Shown piece by piece: positions 16,171-25,871 of a stretch of 47,340 bases of DNA. The notes below the pieces were generated by a model. It had not been told where the DNA came from. It saw nothing but the letters and a program-made list of their open reading frames with translations, and did no database searches. The stretch is from JACPJP01 sp964650285 (lineage in GTDB: Archaea; Nanobdellota; Nanobdellia; Woesearchaeales; GW2011-AR4): contig CAZYSP010000008.1 of NCBI GenBank assembly GCA_964650285.1, forward strand, positions 1 to 47,340, written 5' to 3'. A program made the position numbers and the translations under genes. How positions within the stretch are numbered: the stretch's first letter is position 1; each line of letters starts with the position of its first letter.

Positions 16171-17341
16171 CCTTATTGTAAGCTTCCTCAAGAGCAACCA
16201 AAGCAGGCAACTTACCTTGTTTTTCTATGAATTCCAAAGATGCACCACCGCCTGTGCTTACATGCGTTAATTTGTCTGCTAGCTCAAAATTATTTATTGC
16301 AGCTGCTGTGTCACCACCACCAGCTATTACTGTAGCACTTAGATTTGCTAAGTATTTACCTATTTCTTTTGTGCCTATGGAGAATTTTTCCATTTCAAAA
16401 ACTCCTAATGGGCCTGCCCATAAAACTGTTTTTGCATCTTTTAGCTCATCTTTATAGTTTTTAATTGTCTCTGAGCCTATGTCCAAAGCCATCTGCTCTT
16501 TTGGTATTTTATCAATACTAACAGTTTGTGTATTTGCGTTATTATCAGGTTTATCAGCCACAACAAGATCAACTGGCAGGATTAGTTTTTTATTTGCTAA
16601 TTGAATTAATTCCTTGGCAGCAGCAAATGTTTCCTCATCAAACTTTGAAGAGCCAATATCAATACCTTTTGCTTTAAGGAAAGTGTTTGCTAAAATACCA
16701 CCAATAAGTATTTTATCAGCTTTTTTTGCAAGTACCTTTAAAGCTCCGATTTTATCTGTTTTTGCTCCTGCTACTATAGCTATGAATGGTTTTTCCGGAG
16801 CAAGTAATTTGCGTAATTCCTTTATTTCTTTTTCAACCAATAATCCAGCACAGCTAGGCAGGAATTTTGTTATTGCATGGACAGATGCATGTTCCCTGTG
16901 AGAGGATCCAAAAGCATCATTTACATAAACATCTGCATTTGCTGCAAGCTTTTTTGCAAATTCCTCATCATTCTTTTTTTCTTCCTTATGGAACCTTAAA
17001 TTCTCCAGTAGGATAACATCATTTTCCTTTGGAATTTCAACATCTATGCAGTCATCTATAAAATCCACATTTATTCCTAATAACTCGTTTAAATCCTCTG
17101 CAACTGGTCTTAAGGTCAATTCCTTTTTTATTTCCTCTATTGGTTTTCCTTTTTTTAGTAATTTTTGTGGCCTTCCCAAATGACTCATCAATATTATTTT
17201 ACAATTTTTTTCCAGAAGAAAGTTTATTGTCGGTATTGTGGCTTTTAGCTTTGTATCATCCTCTACCATGCTGTTTTTAATAGGAACATTATAATCCACT
17301 CTTACAAGAACATTCTTACCCTCTAATTCCATATCATTCAA
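16163..17341 (-). CDS. pgk: Phosphoglycerate kinase
   Basis: 392 residues of the PGK family. Visible are VLVRVDYNVPIK near 10-21, SHLGRPQ near 52-58, LLENLRFHKEEKK near 108-120, NDAFGSSHREHASVHAI near 139-155 and the C-terminal GGGDTAAAINNF near 338-349. It interconverts 1,3-bisphosphoglycerate and 3-phosphoglycerate with ATP in glycolysis or gluconeogenesis. Two in-frame ATGs lie close together at the start; no Shine-Dalgarno is adjacent. Confidence 0.95.
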   Translation of the reverse strand: MNDMELEGKNVLVRVDYNVPIKNSMVEDDTKLKATIPTINFLLEKNCKIILMSHLGRPQKLLKKGKPIEEIKKELTLRPVAEDLNELLGINVDFIDDCIDVEIPKENDVILLENLRFHKEEKKNDEEFAKKLAANADVYVNDAFGSSHREHASVHAITKFLPSCAGLLVEKEIKELRKLLAPEKPFIAIVAGAKTDKIGALKVLAKKADKILIGGILANTFLKAKGIDIGSSKFDEETFAAAKELIQLANKKLILPVDLVVADKPDNNANTQTVSIDKIPKEQMALDIGSETIKNYKDELKDAKTVLWAGPLGVFEMEKFSIGTKEIGKYLANLSATVIAGGGDTAAAINNFELADKLTHVSTGGGASLEFIEKQGKLPALVALEEAYNKAK

Positions 17342-17420
17342 AGTAAGGAATTTAACTTAAACCACCTGTAAAGCAGTTTGTTTTAAGGATTATTTAAAAT
17401 TTGTTGTTTTTGGGGAGGTT

Positions 17421-17438
17421 GTGTAACGAACGTTATAC
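17421..17438. promoter_or_regulatory. Inverted repeat upstream of pgk
   Basis: GTGTAACG-AA-CGTTATAC forms 8-bp arms with one mismatch and a 2-bp centre, about 80-95 nt before the pgk ATG. It could be an operator for a dimeric regulator. There is no other support. Confidence 0.25.
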
Positions 17439-17459
17439 GCCCTTTTAGAACTAAAATCT

Positions 17460-17763
17460 TTATTTTTCTGTCTTGATTGCGTAATAGTTTGAGGTGTTGC
17501 GTATTACGTGATAAGCCATTGTTGCAGTGCCTAGCAGGGTTATTCCGAGAACAAATGTTTTTTCGTCTGAAGAACCATTGTTTAACATATGCGTATGCAG
17601 CTGCTGGAGTGAGTCTACCAGTGTTTCAAGGTTAGCAGCTCCAACGTATCTTGTGTACTGCATTTTCCAGTGCTCCGCGCACTCCCAGGCTGTAAGATGC
17701 GCCTAGGACAAATAATATGTCCAGCTTAGCCTTTCTGTATCCAAGTGCTTTTTCCAGCTGCAT
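17460..17763 (-). pseudogene. Small two-helix membrane protein broken by a frameshift
   Basis: A frame from ATG 17763 encodes 43 residues with the hydrophobic helix DILFVLGASYSLGV. It overlaps a second frame (17460-17663) with another helix, FVLGITLLGTATMAYHV. Removing one A from the run near 17660-17663 joins them into a 100-residue protein with two membrane helices. They may instead be two overlapping genes. It begins just after the membrane pyrophosphatase stop, on the same strand. Function unknown. Confidence 0.4.
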
Positions 17764-17776
17764 TTCAATCCCCAAC

Positions 17777-19762
17777 CTAAATAAAAAGCGGTACAAATAT
17801 CAAAGACACAATAGTTATCAATTTAATCAATATATTTAATGACGGTCCGCTGGTGTCTTTCATTGGGTCTCCTACTGTGTCTCCTACAACAGATGCTTTA
17901 TGTGCATCTGAGCCTTTTCCACCTAAATGGCCTTCTTCAATGTACTTTTTGGCATTGTCCCATGCTCCTCCTGCATTTGCCATAAAAACAGCTAATAAGA
18001 AACCAGTAATTATAGTTCCAACTAATAAACCACCAAGGGCTTGTAAATTCCACAAACCAATAACAATTGGAGTAAGAATTGCTATTGCACTTGGCAAAAT
18101 CATTCTTCTTAAAGCTGCTCCTGTACTTATGCTCACACATCTTTCATAATCTGGCTTTGCCTTGCCCTGCATCAGGCCTTTTATTTTCTTAAATTGCCTT
18201 CTTACCTCCTGAACCATTTTTTCTGCTGCCTGTCCAACAGCTTTCATTGTTAATGCAGAAAAAATGAATGGAAGCAAGCCTCCAATAAACAATCCTGCCA
18301 TAACAAATGGATTGATAATATTAATTACAACTTCCTGGCCAGTTAATTTTGCAACAACTTGTGTATAGCTTGCAAATAAGGCTAAAGCAGTTAAAGCAGC
18401 ACTTCCAATTGCAAAGCCTTTTCCAATAGCAGCAGTTGTGTTGCCAACAGCATCTAATGACTCAGCTTTTTTTCTTACTGCTTTGCCCATTCCAGCCATC
18501 TGAGCAATTCCAGCAGCATTATCAGCTACTGGACCATAAGTGTCTGTTGCTAAAGTAATTCCTAAAGTAGATAACATTCCAACAGCAGCAATCGCTATTC
18601 CATATAAGCCTGCAAACTGAAAAGATAAAATAATAGCCAGGCTGACAGCTAAGACAGGTATTATTGTAGAGAGCATTCCAACTGCAATACCCTGTATAAT
18701 GGCAGTTCCTGCACCGGTTTTTGCAGCCTCTGCAATTGATTTTGCAGGCTTTCTTTCATTAGAGGTGTAATATTCAGTTGACATGCCAATAACAACTCCT
18801 GTAACTAAACCAATTAAAGAAGCGTAAAAAACATTCACATCATTTACAAAATATTTTATAACAAAATAGGATGCAACAGCCATAATCAAAGCAGCAGAAA
18901 AAATTCCCTTGTTCAATGCAGTATGCGCATTTGCATTTTTTCCCACTTTTACAAAAAATGTTCCTGCGGCAGACACCAAAATTCCTACTGATGCCAATAC
19001 TAATGGCAGTAAAATTCCTTTATTTCCGGCAAAAGCAATCATGCCTATGACCATGGCTGCTATAATTGAATCAACATAGCTTTCAAACAAGTCAGCACCC
19101 ATTCCTGCAACATCTCCTACATTATCTCCTACATTGTCTGCAATAACAGCAGGATTTCTTGGGTCATCTTCCGGGATTCCTTTTTCAACCTTACCAACAA
19201 GGTCAGCACCAACATCAGCTGCTTTTGTATAAATACCTCCACCTACGCGGGCAAATAAAGCTATTGAGGAAGCTCCAAAGCCAAAACCATAAATAATACT
19301 TGGATCATTAAAAAGAACATATATTAATGTAACACCCAACAAGCCCAGACCAACAACAGCCATGCCCATTACAGTTCCGGATGAAAAAGCAATCTTTAAT
19401 CCTTCATTTAAACTTTTCTTAACACCTTGTGCAGTCCTTACATTTGCTTTTGTAGCAATCCTCATTCCGACATTTCCGGCTAAGCCAGAAAAAATTCCAC
19501 CGGCAATAAAAGCAATTGATGTTTCATGTCCTATATCCGGAATAAAGTACCATAGTATTATTGCAACAACCAGCATAAAAACAATCAGGATTTTGTACTC
19601 CTTGTTCAGAAAAGCCATTGCCCCCTTGTGCACAGCATTAGAAATTTCCTGCATCTTTTCATTTCCAGCAGGCTTCTTTTTAATCTTATCAGCCAAATAC
19701 CACGCAAATAAAATTGCCGCAATGCTTACAACAAAACTTGCAATAATAACCAATAAAGCCAT
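17777..19762 (-). CDS. hppA: Membrane-bound ion-translocating pyrophosphatase
   Basis: 661 residues with about 16 membrane helices. Catalytic motifs are KAADVGADLVGK at 180-191 and DNVGDNVGDVAG at 209-220, with matching Asp-rich motifs near the C-terminus (GDTVGDPMKDTSGPS). It couples pyrophosphate hydrolysis to H+ or Na+ export. GNTTAAIGKG carries Ala where K+-independent enzymes have Lys, so it should be K+-dependent. DLFESY near 224-229 is compatible with a Na+ pump but does not decide the ion. The ATG at 19762 follows GGGGTGAG. It lies directly downstream of the ATP synthase operon. Confidence 0.93.
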   Translation of the reverse strand: MALLVIIASFVVSIAAILFAWYLADKIKKKPAGNEKMQEISNAVHKGAMAFLNKEYKILIVFMLVVAIILWYFIPDIGHETSIAFIAGGIFSGLAGNVGMRIATKANVRTAQGVKKSLNEGLKIAFSSGTVMGMAVVGLGLLGVTLIYVLFNDPSIIYGFGFGASSIALFARVGGGIYTKAADVGADLVGKVEKGIPEDDPRNPAVIADNVGDNVGDVAGMGADLFESYVDSIIAAMVIGMIAFAGNKGILLPLVLASVGILVSAAGTFFVKVGKNANAHTALNKGIFSAALIMAVASYFVIKYFVNDVNVFYASLIGLVTGVVIGMSTEYYTSNERKPAKSIAEAAKTGAGTAIIQGIAVGMLSTIIPVLAVSLAIILSFQFAGLYGIAIAAVGMLSTLGITLATDTYGPVADNAAGIAQMAGMGKAVRKKAESLDAVGNTTAAIGKGFAIGSAALTALALFASYTQVVAKLTGQEVVINIINPFVMAGLFIGGLLPFIFSALTMKAVGQAAEKMVQEVRRQFKKIKGLMQGKAKPDYERCVSISTGAALRRMILPSAIAILTPIVIGLWNLQALGGLLVGTIITGFLLAVFMANAGGAWDNAKKYIEEGHLGGKGSDAHKASVVGDTVGDPMKDTSGPSLNILIKLITIVSLIFVPLFI

Positions 19763-19822
19763 AAACTCACCCCGTAATTTTAAAACAAACAGAAAAGACA
19801 ATAGTTTAAAAGATTTTTGTTT

Positions 19823-19966
19823 TTACCTTGCCTTAACCCAAAAATAAAGATAAACAACAAAAGCAATAATTAGCAGGAAATTAATGGCTGTTATTATAAT
19901 TGCAACCCAGGCCAAGAATCTTTGTTTTTTTCTTTTTTTATTGTTTGTTTTTTTCTTTTTGCTCAT
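19823..19966 (-). CDS. Small single-span membrane protein in the ATPase operon (47 aa)
   Basis: ATG 19966 lies 2 nt after the atpD stop, and the frame ends at TAA 19823-19825. The product has a very basic N-terminus (about 16 residues, ten of them Lys or Arg) followed by one long hydrophobic helix (about 17-43). Tight spacing to atpD and a good positive-inside profile support it as a real gene at the end of the ATP synthase operon, just before hppA. No family is recognised. It could be an assembly or regulatory peptide for one of the two ion pumps (inference). Confidence 0.6.
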   Translation of the reverse strand: MSKKKKTNNKKRKKQRFLAWVAIIITAINFLLIIAFVVYLYFWVKAR

Positions 19967-19968
19967 TA

Positions 19969-20589
19969 TTACTGAACCTGAACTTTAGCCTTTATCCTCT
20001 TCATCCTGAAGATATTTTCTCTTTCAAGCTCTTCAAGCCTAAGCGTTATGAAATATTGAAGGTATTCTAATCGAGGCATAACAACAAATTCCAATGCATT
20101 TACACGTCTTTTTGTCTTCTCTATTTCATTAAGCAGTTTTCTCATTGACGTCTCAACCTCTGCTGCCAATAATATTTTTTCAACAACCTTCTCATAAGCA
20201 GTTGCTGCTTCATCTATTGCACTTGAATTATAAACACCATATCCACGTTCCATGAACGCCTTTTTTATTTCCAAGCTTTCGATTTTCGGAACCTTAACAC
20301 CCATAATGTTTTTTGTTGTTAACGTTATATCCGGAATTTCTTTAATTGCCATAGCGATTGATTTTACCTTTAAATCACCTTCAATTGTCCTTGCAATGTT
20401 CATTTTATCCAATGCAATTCTATATTCATTGACTAACTCTTCCCTTAATGTTTTTGTTTTCTTCAGAATTTCAAAAAACTCAAGAATTAACCCATCCCTT
20501 TTTTTCTTCAATAATGAATGTCCTGATTTGGCTAATTTAATCCTGTTTTTGAGCTTTATTAACTCTGACCTTGTCGGTTTTACTTCCAT
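19969..20589 (-). CDS. atpD: A-type ATP synthase subunit D
   Basis: 206 residues of the V/A-ATPase D family: two long helices forming the central shaft, with the basic start VKPTRSELIKLKNRIKLAKSGHSLLKKKRDGL. It turns inside the A3B3 head. It follows atpB by 40 nt and is the last of the nine core genes. Confidence 0.93.
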   Translation of the reverse strand: MEVKPTRSELIKLKNRIKLAKSGHSLLKKKRDGLILEFFEILKKTKTLREELVNEYRIALDKMNIARTIEGDLKVKSIAMAIKEIPDITLTTKNIMGVKVPKIESLEIKKAFMERGYGVYNSSAIDEAATAYEKVVEKILLAAEVETSMRKLLNEIEKTKRRVNALEFVVMPRLEYLQYFITLRLEELERENIFRMKRIKAKVQVQ

Positions 20590-20629
20590 TTTGGGTGTTT
20601 TTGATACCTAGGCTTTTGTAAAGCTTGCG

Positions 20630-22072
20630 CTACCTGGCCTTTTTTATTTTATCTTCCTCTATTGATTCCAAAGGAATGTCATGCTTATGCCCTTTTATCC
20701 TTACTTCTTGGTTGCCGTAATATTTCTTTCTTAATTCCGGACTGATTCTGGTTAAGTCTTTTTCAGGCAGCATTCTAAGCAGTTCCCATCCAAGGTCTAA
20801 ACTTCTTTGAATTGTCCTGTCTTCTTTAGAGTCTTGCTGAACAAATCTTTTCTCAAACTCTTCAGCAAACTTTAAATATTTTTTATCCCTCTCAGATAAA
20901 GCCTCTTCTCCTACAATAGCCACTAAACCTCTAAGGTCACGGCCTTCTGCATAAGCTGCATACAACTGGTCAGAAACCTGTTTGTGGTCTTCCCTTGTTT
21001 TATCTGGTCCAATACCCAAATTCATCAATCTGCTTAAAGATGGCAAAACATCATTGCATGGATAAATTCCTTTTCTATGCAATTCCCTGGCTAAAACAAT
21101 CTGTCCTTCTGTAATATAGCCAGTCAAATCAGGAATCGGATGCGTTATATCATCACCAACCATAGTCAGGATAGGTAATTGTGTAACACTGCCTTTCTTG
21201 CCTTTGATTACTCCTGCGCGTTCATATATCATAGCCAAATCAGTATACATGTATCCTGGGTAGCCTCTTCTTCCCGGGACTTCCTCACGAGCTGCTCCAA
21301 TTTCCCTTAAGCTTTCACAATAATTTGTCATATCTGTCAAAATAACCAAAACATGGGCATCATGCTCATAGGCAAAATACTCTGCAGATGTTAAAGCCAT
21401 TCTTGGCGTAACCAGTCTTTCAACAGCAGGGTCATTTGCTAAATTCAGAAAAACAACAGACCTTTCCAATGCACCAGTCTGCTTGAAATCATCAATAAAA
21501 TATTGTGCTTCCTCATTTGTAATGCCCATTGCCGCAAATATAACCACAAAATTTTCCTTTTTACCAATAACTTTTGCTTGTCGTGCAATCTGCAATGCCA
21601 TTTCATTATGTGGTAATCCAGAACCGGAAAACAAAGGCAGTTTTTGTCCTCTAACTAATGTGTTCATTGCATCAATTGTTGAAATTCCAGTCTGAATAAA
21701 ATCGTGAGGTGATTGCCGGGAAAATGGATTTATAGCAGCTCCCCCAATATCCAATTTTTTTTCCGGAATTATTTCCGGACCGTCATCAATGGGCTTTCCA
21801 GATCCACTTAAAACCCTGCCCAGCATGTCTTTTGTAACACTTAACTTTAAAGTGTCTCCTAAGAACTTAACTCTTGTATTAACATCAATTCCTGAAGTTC
21901 CTTCAAATACCTGAACAACAACAATATCATCACTAGTATCCAAAACTTGCCCTGTTTTTATTTTACCATCCGGCAAAGCTATTTTCACAATATCTGCATA
22001 ACCAATAGGCTCTGTTTTTTCAACAAATATTAAAGGTCCTGCAACCCTGTTAATTGTTTTATACTCTTTCAT
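20630..22072 (-). CDS. atpB: A-type ATP synthase subunit B
   Basis: About 480 residues of the non-catalytic B subunit: no canonical P-loop lysine motif but the family's FSGSGLPHNEMALQIARQ, AAREEVPGRRGYPGYMYTDLA and TREDHKQVSDQLYAAYAEG stretches. It forms the head with subunit A. I chose ATG 22072, preceded by GGAG; a GTG at 22081 is in frame. An A-rich 108-nt leader separates it from atpA. Confidence 0.93.
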   Translation of the reverse strand: MKEYKTINRVAGPLIFVEKTEPIGYADIVKIALPDGKIKTGQVLDTSDDIVVVQVFEGTSGIDVNTRVKFLGDTLKLSVTKDMLGRVLSGSGKPIDDGPEIIPEKKLDIGGAAINPFSRQSPHDFIQTGISTIDAMNTLVRGQKLPLFSGSGLPHNEMALQIARQAKVIGKKENFVVIFAAMGITNEEAQYFIDDFKQTGALERSVVFLNLANDPAVERLVTPRMALTSAEYFAYEHDAHVLVILTDMTNYCESLREIGAAREEVPGRRGYPGYMYTDLAMIYERAGVIKGKKGSVTQLPILTMVGDDITHPIPDLTGYITEGQIVLARELHRKGIYPCNDVLPSLSRLMNLGIGPDKTREDHKQVSDQLYAAYAEGRDLRGLVAIVGEEALSERDKKYLKFAEEFEKRFVQQDSKEDRTIQRSLDLGWELLRMLPEKDLTRISPELRKKYYGNQEVRIKGHKHDIPLESIEEDKIKKAR

Positions 22073-22180
22073 TTTCAGCACTCCATTTGATTTATTCTTT
22101 AATTGATAATTATTATTTTTAATTAGTCTTATTTTTTATTGGAAATAGTTTTTATTGAAATTTTAATTATTGTAATCTAT
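22073..22180 (-). promoter_or_regulatory. A-rich leader before atpB
   Basis: Between atpA and atpB the transcript strand is almost all A and T with very little G until ATGGAG just before the start. A three-codon ORF (ATG GAG TGC TGA) ends 2 nt before the atpB ATG. It contains no other gene. Confidence 0.4.
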
Positions 22181-23905
22181 TTATTGCTTCAGCTCCTGCT
22201 CTATATTTCTCATTATCTCATTAAGCAAATTCTCATAACTCTTAACAAACTTTATCTCTGACAAGCGGTCTTTTGATTTTGTAGCCATAATCTGTTCTGC
22301 CCTCATCCCATTATCCAGAGCAGTATTTGCTAATTTTGAAAAATGAATTATTGATTCCATTATATCGTATGATTTCTTTAAATCACAGTATGTGTCAACA
22401 TCATGATAAGCATTTTGCTGCAATAAAACTTCTCTAATTAAGCGTGCAACCTGCAGTGTAACCTGCTGTCTTTCAGGTAAAGCATCAGAACCTACAAGCT
22501 GCACAATCTCTAGTAATTTTTCCTCTTCCTGCAGGATGCTCATCATTTGTCCAACCAATTCTTTCCAATTAGTTGCAACATTCTTTGCATACCATGGTTC
22601 CAATGCATCTAAATAAAGAGAGTAAGATGTTAACCAGTTTATTGACGGGAAATGTCTTCTTTGCGCTAGTTTTGCATCCAATGCCCAGAATACTTTTGTG
22701 ACTCTAAGTGTGCCCTGTGTTACAGGCTCTGAAAAATCTCCTCCTGGAGGACTTACAGCCCCAATGATACTGACACTTCCCTGTTTTTTTGTTCCTAAAG
22801 GCACTACAACTCCTGATCTTTCATAAAATTGTGCTAATCTTGTGCTTAGATAAGCAGGATAACCTTCCTCACCTGGCATTTCTTCTAATCTAGATGAAAT
22901 TTCCCTCATTGCTTCTGCCCATCTGCTTGTAGAATCTGCCATTAAAGCTACAGAATAGCCCATATCACGGTAGTATTCAGCAATTGTAACCCCAGTATAA
23001 ATAGAAGCTTCACGAGCAGCAACAGGCATATTTGATGTATTTGCTATTAAAACAGTCCTGTTCATTAATGGTTTTCCTGATTTTGGGTCTATAAGTTCTG
23101 GAAATTCTTTCAGCACCTCCGTCATTTCATTTCCACGCTCGCCACAACCAACATAAACAATAATGTCTGCATCAGACCATTTAGCAAGCTGCTGCTGGGT
23201 TACTGTTTTGCCTGAGCCAAACGGCCCGGGAATAGCTGCAACACCACCTTTTGCAATCGGGAACAATGCATCAAGAATTCGCTGGCCAGTTACCAATGGC
23301 ATTTCTGGCTTTAGCTTGGAGGAAACAGGCCTCTCAATTCTGACTGGCCAGTTATGCTTAAGCCTCAGCTCAAAACCATTATCTAGCTTTCCTATGATAT
23401 CATTAACAGTAAATTTCCCAGATTTTATTTCAGCAATTTTCCCTTTCTGGTTTGGAGGGACCATAATCTTATGGATTATTCCAGGACTTTCCTCAACTTC
23501 TCCAATAATACTTCCGCCATTAACATCATCACCCTTTTTAGCAGTTGCCTTAAAGTCCCATTTCTTTGCCTGGTCAAGTCCAGGCGCATCAACACCCCTC
23601 TTAATAAAATTCCCCATCTGCTTGATTAGCACAGGCAAAGGCCTTTGAATACCATCATAAATACTCTGTAACAGCCCAGGCCCAAGCTCTACACTTAGTG
23701 GTTCGCGAGTATTAATAACAGGCTCGCCTGGCTTTATTCCTGAAGTATCTTCATAAACCTGAATTATTACTATGTCTCCAGTAATCTGGATAACTTCTCC
23801 CATTAATTTTTCATTACCCACTCTGCAAACATCATACATCCTTGGTTTAATGCCTTTAGCCATAACAACAGGTCCTGTAATTCTGTAAATAATGCCTTTT
23901 TCCAT
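22181..23905 (-). CDS. atpA: A-type ATP synthase subunit A (catalytic)
   Basis: 574 residues. The nucleotide-binding P-loop GPFGSGKT is at 227-234, followed by GCGERGNEMTEVL and the MADSTSRWAEAMREIS region of the catalytic site. The archaeal-specific insertion (about 110-200) is present. It hydrolyses or makes ATP at the A3B3 head. No intein is seen. It follows atpF by 6 nt. Confidence 0.95.
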   Translation of the reverse strand: MEKGIIYRITGPVVMAKGIKPRMYDVCRVGNEKLMGEVIQITGDIVIIQVYEDTSGIKPGEPVINTREPLSVELGPGLLQSIYDGIQRPLPVLIKQMGNFIKRGVDAPGLDQAKKWDFKATAKKGDDVNGGSIIGEVEESPGIIHKIMVPPNQKGKIAEIKSGKFTVNDIIGKLDNGFELRLKHNWPVRIERPVSSKLKPEMPLVTGQRILDALFPIAKGGVAAIPGPFGSGKTVTQQQLAKWSDADIIVYVGCGERGNEMTEVLKEFPELIDPKSGKPLMNRTVLIANTSNMPVAAREASIYTGVTIAEYYRDMGYSVALMADSTSRWAEAMREISSRLEEMPGEEGYPAYLSTRLAQFYERSGVVVPLGTKKQGSVSIIGAVSPPGGDFSEPVTQGTLRVTKVFWALDAKLAQRRHFPSINWLTSYSLYLDALEPWYAKNVATNWKELVGQMMSILQEEEKLLEIVQLVGSDALPERQQVTLQVARLIREVLLQQNAYHDVDTYCDLKKSYDIMESIIHFSKLANTALDNGMRAEQIMATKSKDRLSEIKFVKSYENLLNEIMRNIEQELKQ

Positions 23906-23911
23906 GTTACA

Positions 23912-24211
23912 TCACTTCCACAAGTCTACACCAATAGATTTTTTGATCAATCTTTTTAATGAATCCTGCTCGATTTTGGTTGAAACAGGAATGAATACAG
24001 GATCAACAGAATCTTCTACCTCAAGCCTTTGATGCTTATCCATGCCTTTCAGTATCCTTTCCTCAACTACAACAACTCCGGCTTCTTTTTGGCTCTTTAA
24101 CTTATTAATATCATTCATCGGATTGCTGCTTACTTCTATAGTGTCCTTAATTCCAGCAAGCTGAAATCCAACAACAAATTCATTGCTTCCCAAAACAGAC
24201 ATTTTCACCAT
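23912..24211 (-). CDS. atpF: A-type ATP synthase subunit F
   Basis: 99 residues of the F family: a small Rossmann-like domain with the start VLGSNEFVVGFQLAGI and VVVVEERIL in the middle, then a C-terminal helix. It sits on the central stalk and may regulate ATP hydrolysis. An in-frame second ATG lies three codons in. It is placed between atpC and atpA as in other archaea. Confidence 0.88.
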   Translation of the reverse strand: MVKMSVLGSNEFVVGFQLAGIKDTIEVSSNPMNDINKLKSQKEAGVVVVEERILKGMDKHQRLEVEDSVDPVFIPVSTKIEQDSLKRLIKKSIGVDLWK

Positions 24212-24216
24212 TTTAA

Positions 24217-25308
24217 TTAAAACACCAATTGGTTTTCTATAAATTCCTCGCTTAATCCAAGCTGCTTGCCCTTAATGATAATCCTTAAGTTTCTGATTTC
24301 AATATCCTTTGCAAACATAAATCCCAGTATGACATCAATTGATAAAGGATGCTGGTGCAGTAATAGAATAGATTCTTTTAACAAATATTGATACAGCTCA
24401 GTTTCAAGTGTTATTAATGAGTTACTCTCCTTGAATTCTTTAATGCCCTTTTGGACTACATTTTTATATTCAGTCTTTTCCAGAGCTCTTGAAAGCTCGT
24501 CCAGATCGCCAACATCTGCCAGACTCTTTATTTTTGTATCTTTTAGTTTATTGCCAGTTGGTATAATAAAATTAGGAATAGCCTTTTTATCAAACTTTAC
24601 TTTTTTTAATCTTAGCAATGTCAGTATGTTTAATATTTCTACCTCTTTAAGCAAAAAGTTTCTGAATAAATCTCCTTGCTTTGGCAAAATTCTTGAAAAT
24701 TCAATCAAATGGTTATAATAATACTTATCCAATGCATTTTCAATGTTTACCAAAGTCTTTTTTTCATTTAACGCTTTTAATCCGTCTTTTAATAAAGAGA
24801 ATTCCACAATACTATTATTCTTCAAGACTTCCTCAATTGACTCTTTTTTCAAAAGCGAAGTCATGAAATCAAGGCTTAATGTGCCTGCTGCTGTTATTGA
24901 ATTCCTAATTAACTTTTCATCTGTATTTGTAAATTTGCCCCTTAATATTGTCTTAATATCTTCAATATCTTTCCTTTTTGTATACTCCTTGATCAATAAA
25001 GCCAACTCGTAAGATGAAATTCTTATTAATTTTTTGAAGGAATAAGAAATATTTTTGTTTAATACCAGCTCCAGCAAATCAGCGTCGGAATGTTCTGCAG
25101 ACAATTCATTTATTTCTTTTTTGTAATTGGATTCCTGCAGAAACTTTGCAATCTCACTAAAGCCCATCTTAAGCATCTTATGGTAGTCTTCTTTTTTGAA
25201 AAGCAATGACTTCATTACAGTAGCCCTTACATAAGTATAAGGGTAAAATCCAAGCCTCAATTTTTTTGGTCTTGATTTTTTTTTTGATCCTAATTCCAGT
25301 TTTTGCAT
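24217..25308 (-). CDS. atpC: A-type ATP synthase subunit C
   Basis: About 363 residues of the V-type C/d (AC39-like) family, mostly helical, with YPYTYVRATVMKSLLF near the start and IEIRNLRIIIKGKQLGLSEEFIE at the end. It joins the central stalk to the membrane ring. I chose ATG 25308, 1 nt after the atpE stop; a TTG at 25317 overlapping that stop is less likely. Confidence 0.88.
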   Translation of the reverse strand: MQKLELGSKKKSRPKKLRLGFYPYTYVRATVMKSLLFKKEDYHKMLKMGFSEIAKFLQESNYKKEINELSAEHSDADLLELVLNKNISYSFKKLIRISSYELALLIKEYTKRKDIEDIKTILRGKFTNTDEKLIRNSITAAGTLSLDFMTSLLKKESIEEVLKNNSIVEFSLLKDGLKALNEKKTLVNIENALDKYYYNHLIEFSRILPKQGDLFRNFLLKEVEILNILTLLRLKKVKFDKKAIPNFIIPTGNKLKDTKIKSLADVGDLDELSRALEKTEYKNVVQKGIKEFKESNSLITLETELYQYLLKESILLLHQHPLSIDVILGFMFAKDIEIRNLRIIIKGKQLGLSEEFIENQLVF

Positions 25309-25309
25309 T

Positions 25310-25855
25310 TTAACCAAACAATATTTTGTTTATGCTTTGTAACTCATTCTCTTTTATGCTCTGCAGCATTGTCTCAAAGCTATAATCAACCCTTATTGTC
25401 GTGTCTTTATTTTCTGCTATCAAACCACTAGTTATGTCAACAGCTTCAGTATTGAAATCTTTCAGAAACTCAAGGTCCCTTTTGTTGCAATAGACATTTG
25501 CCACTTCAATATCATTTTCTGCCTTTTCAAGCAGTTTTTTTATGTAAGATTCTCTCTTTTCGTCATCTAAGCTCGCTAGTTTTTTCCGTACTTCAATAAA
25601 CACACTTTCAATTAGTTCTTTCTTTGCCTCAAGAAGCATCTTTTTGTTTTCAAGTTCAGCAGAAGCCAATTCCTGCTTTTTTATTACATCAATCTTCTTC
25701 TTGATTTCTGCATTGCTTTTTTCTTTGACATCTTCGATTTTCTTTTCTACTTCTTTCATTATTCTATTAGCTTCTTTTCTAGCTTCCGCTATTAAAGCAG
25801 TTTCCTGCTCTTTAGCATTCCTAACTATTTCTTCTTTTACAGTTTCCAATCCCAT
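25310..25855 (-). CDS. atpE: A-type ATP synthase subunit E
   Basis: About 181 residues: a long N-terminal coiled coil rich in Lys and Glu (about 1-95) and a small globular C-terminal domain. It forms the peripheral stalk with subunit H. The ATG at 25855 gives the usual MGLETVKEE start; an in-frame TTG at 25882 overlaps the atpK stop. Confidence 0.85.
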   Translation of the reverse strand: MGLETVKEEIVRNAKEQETALIAEARKEANRIMKEVEKKIEDVKEKSNAEIKKKIDVIKKQELASAELENKKMLLEAKKELIESVFIEVRKKLASLDDEKRESYIKKLLEKAENDIEVANVYCNKRDLEFLKDFNTEAVDITSGLIAENKDTTIRVDYSFETMLQSIKENELQSINKILFG

Positions 25856-25871
25856 TTTTAATAAAGGGTTT

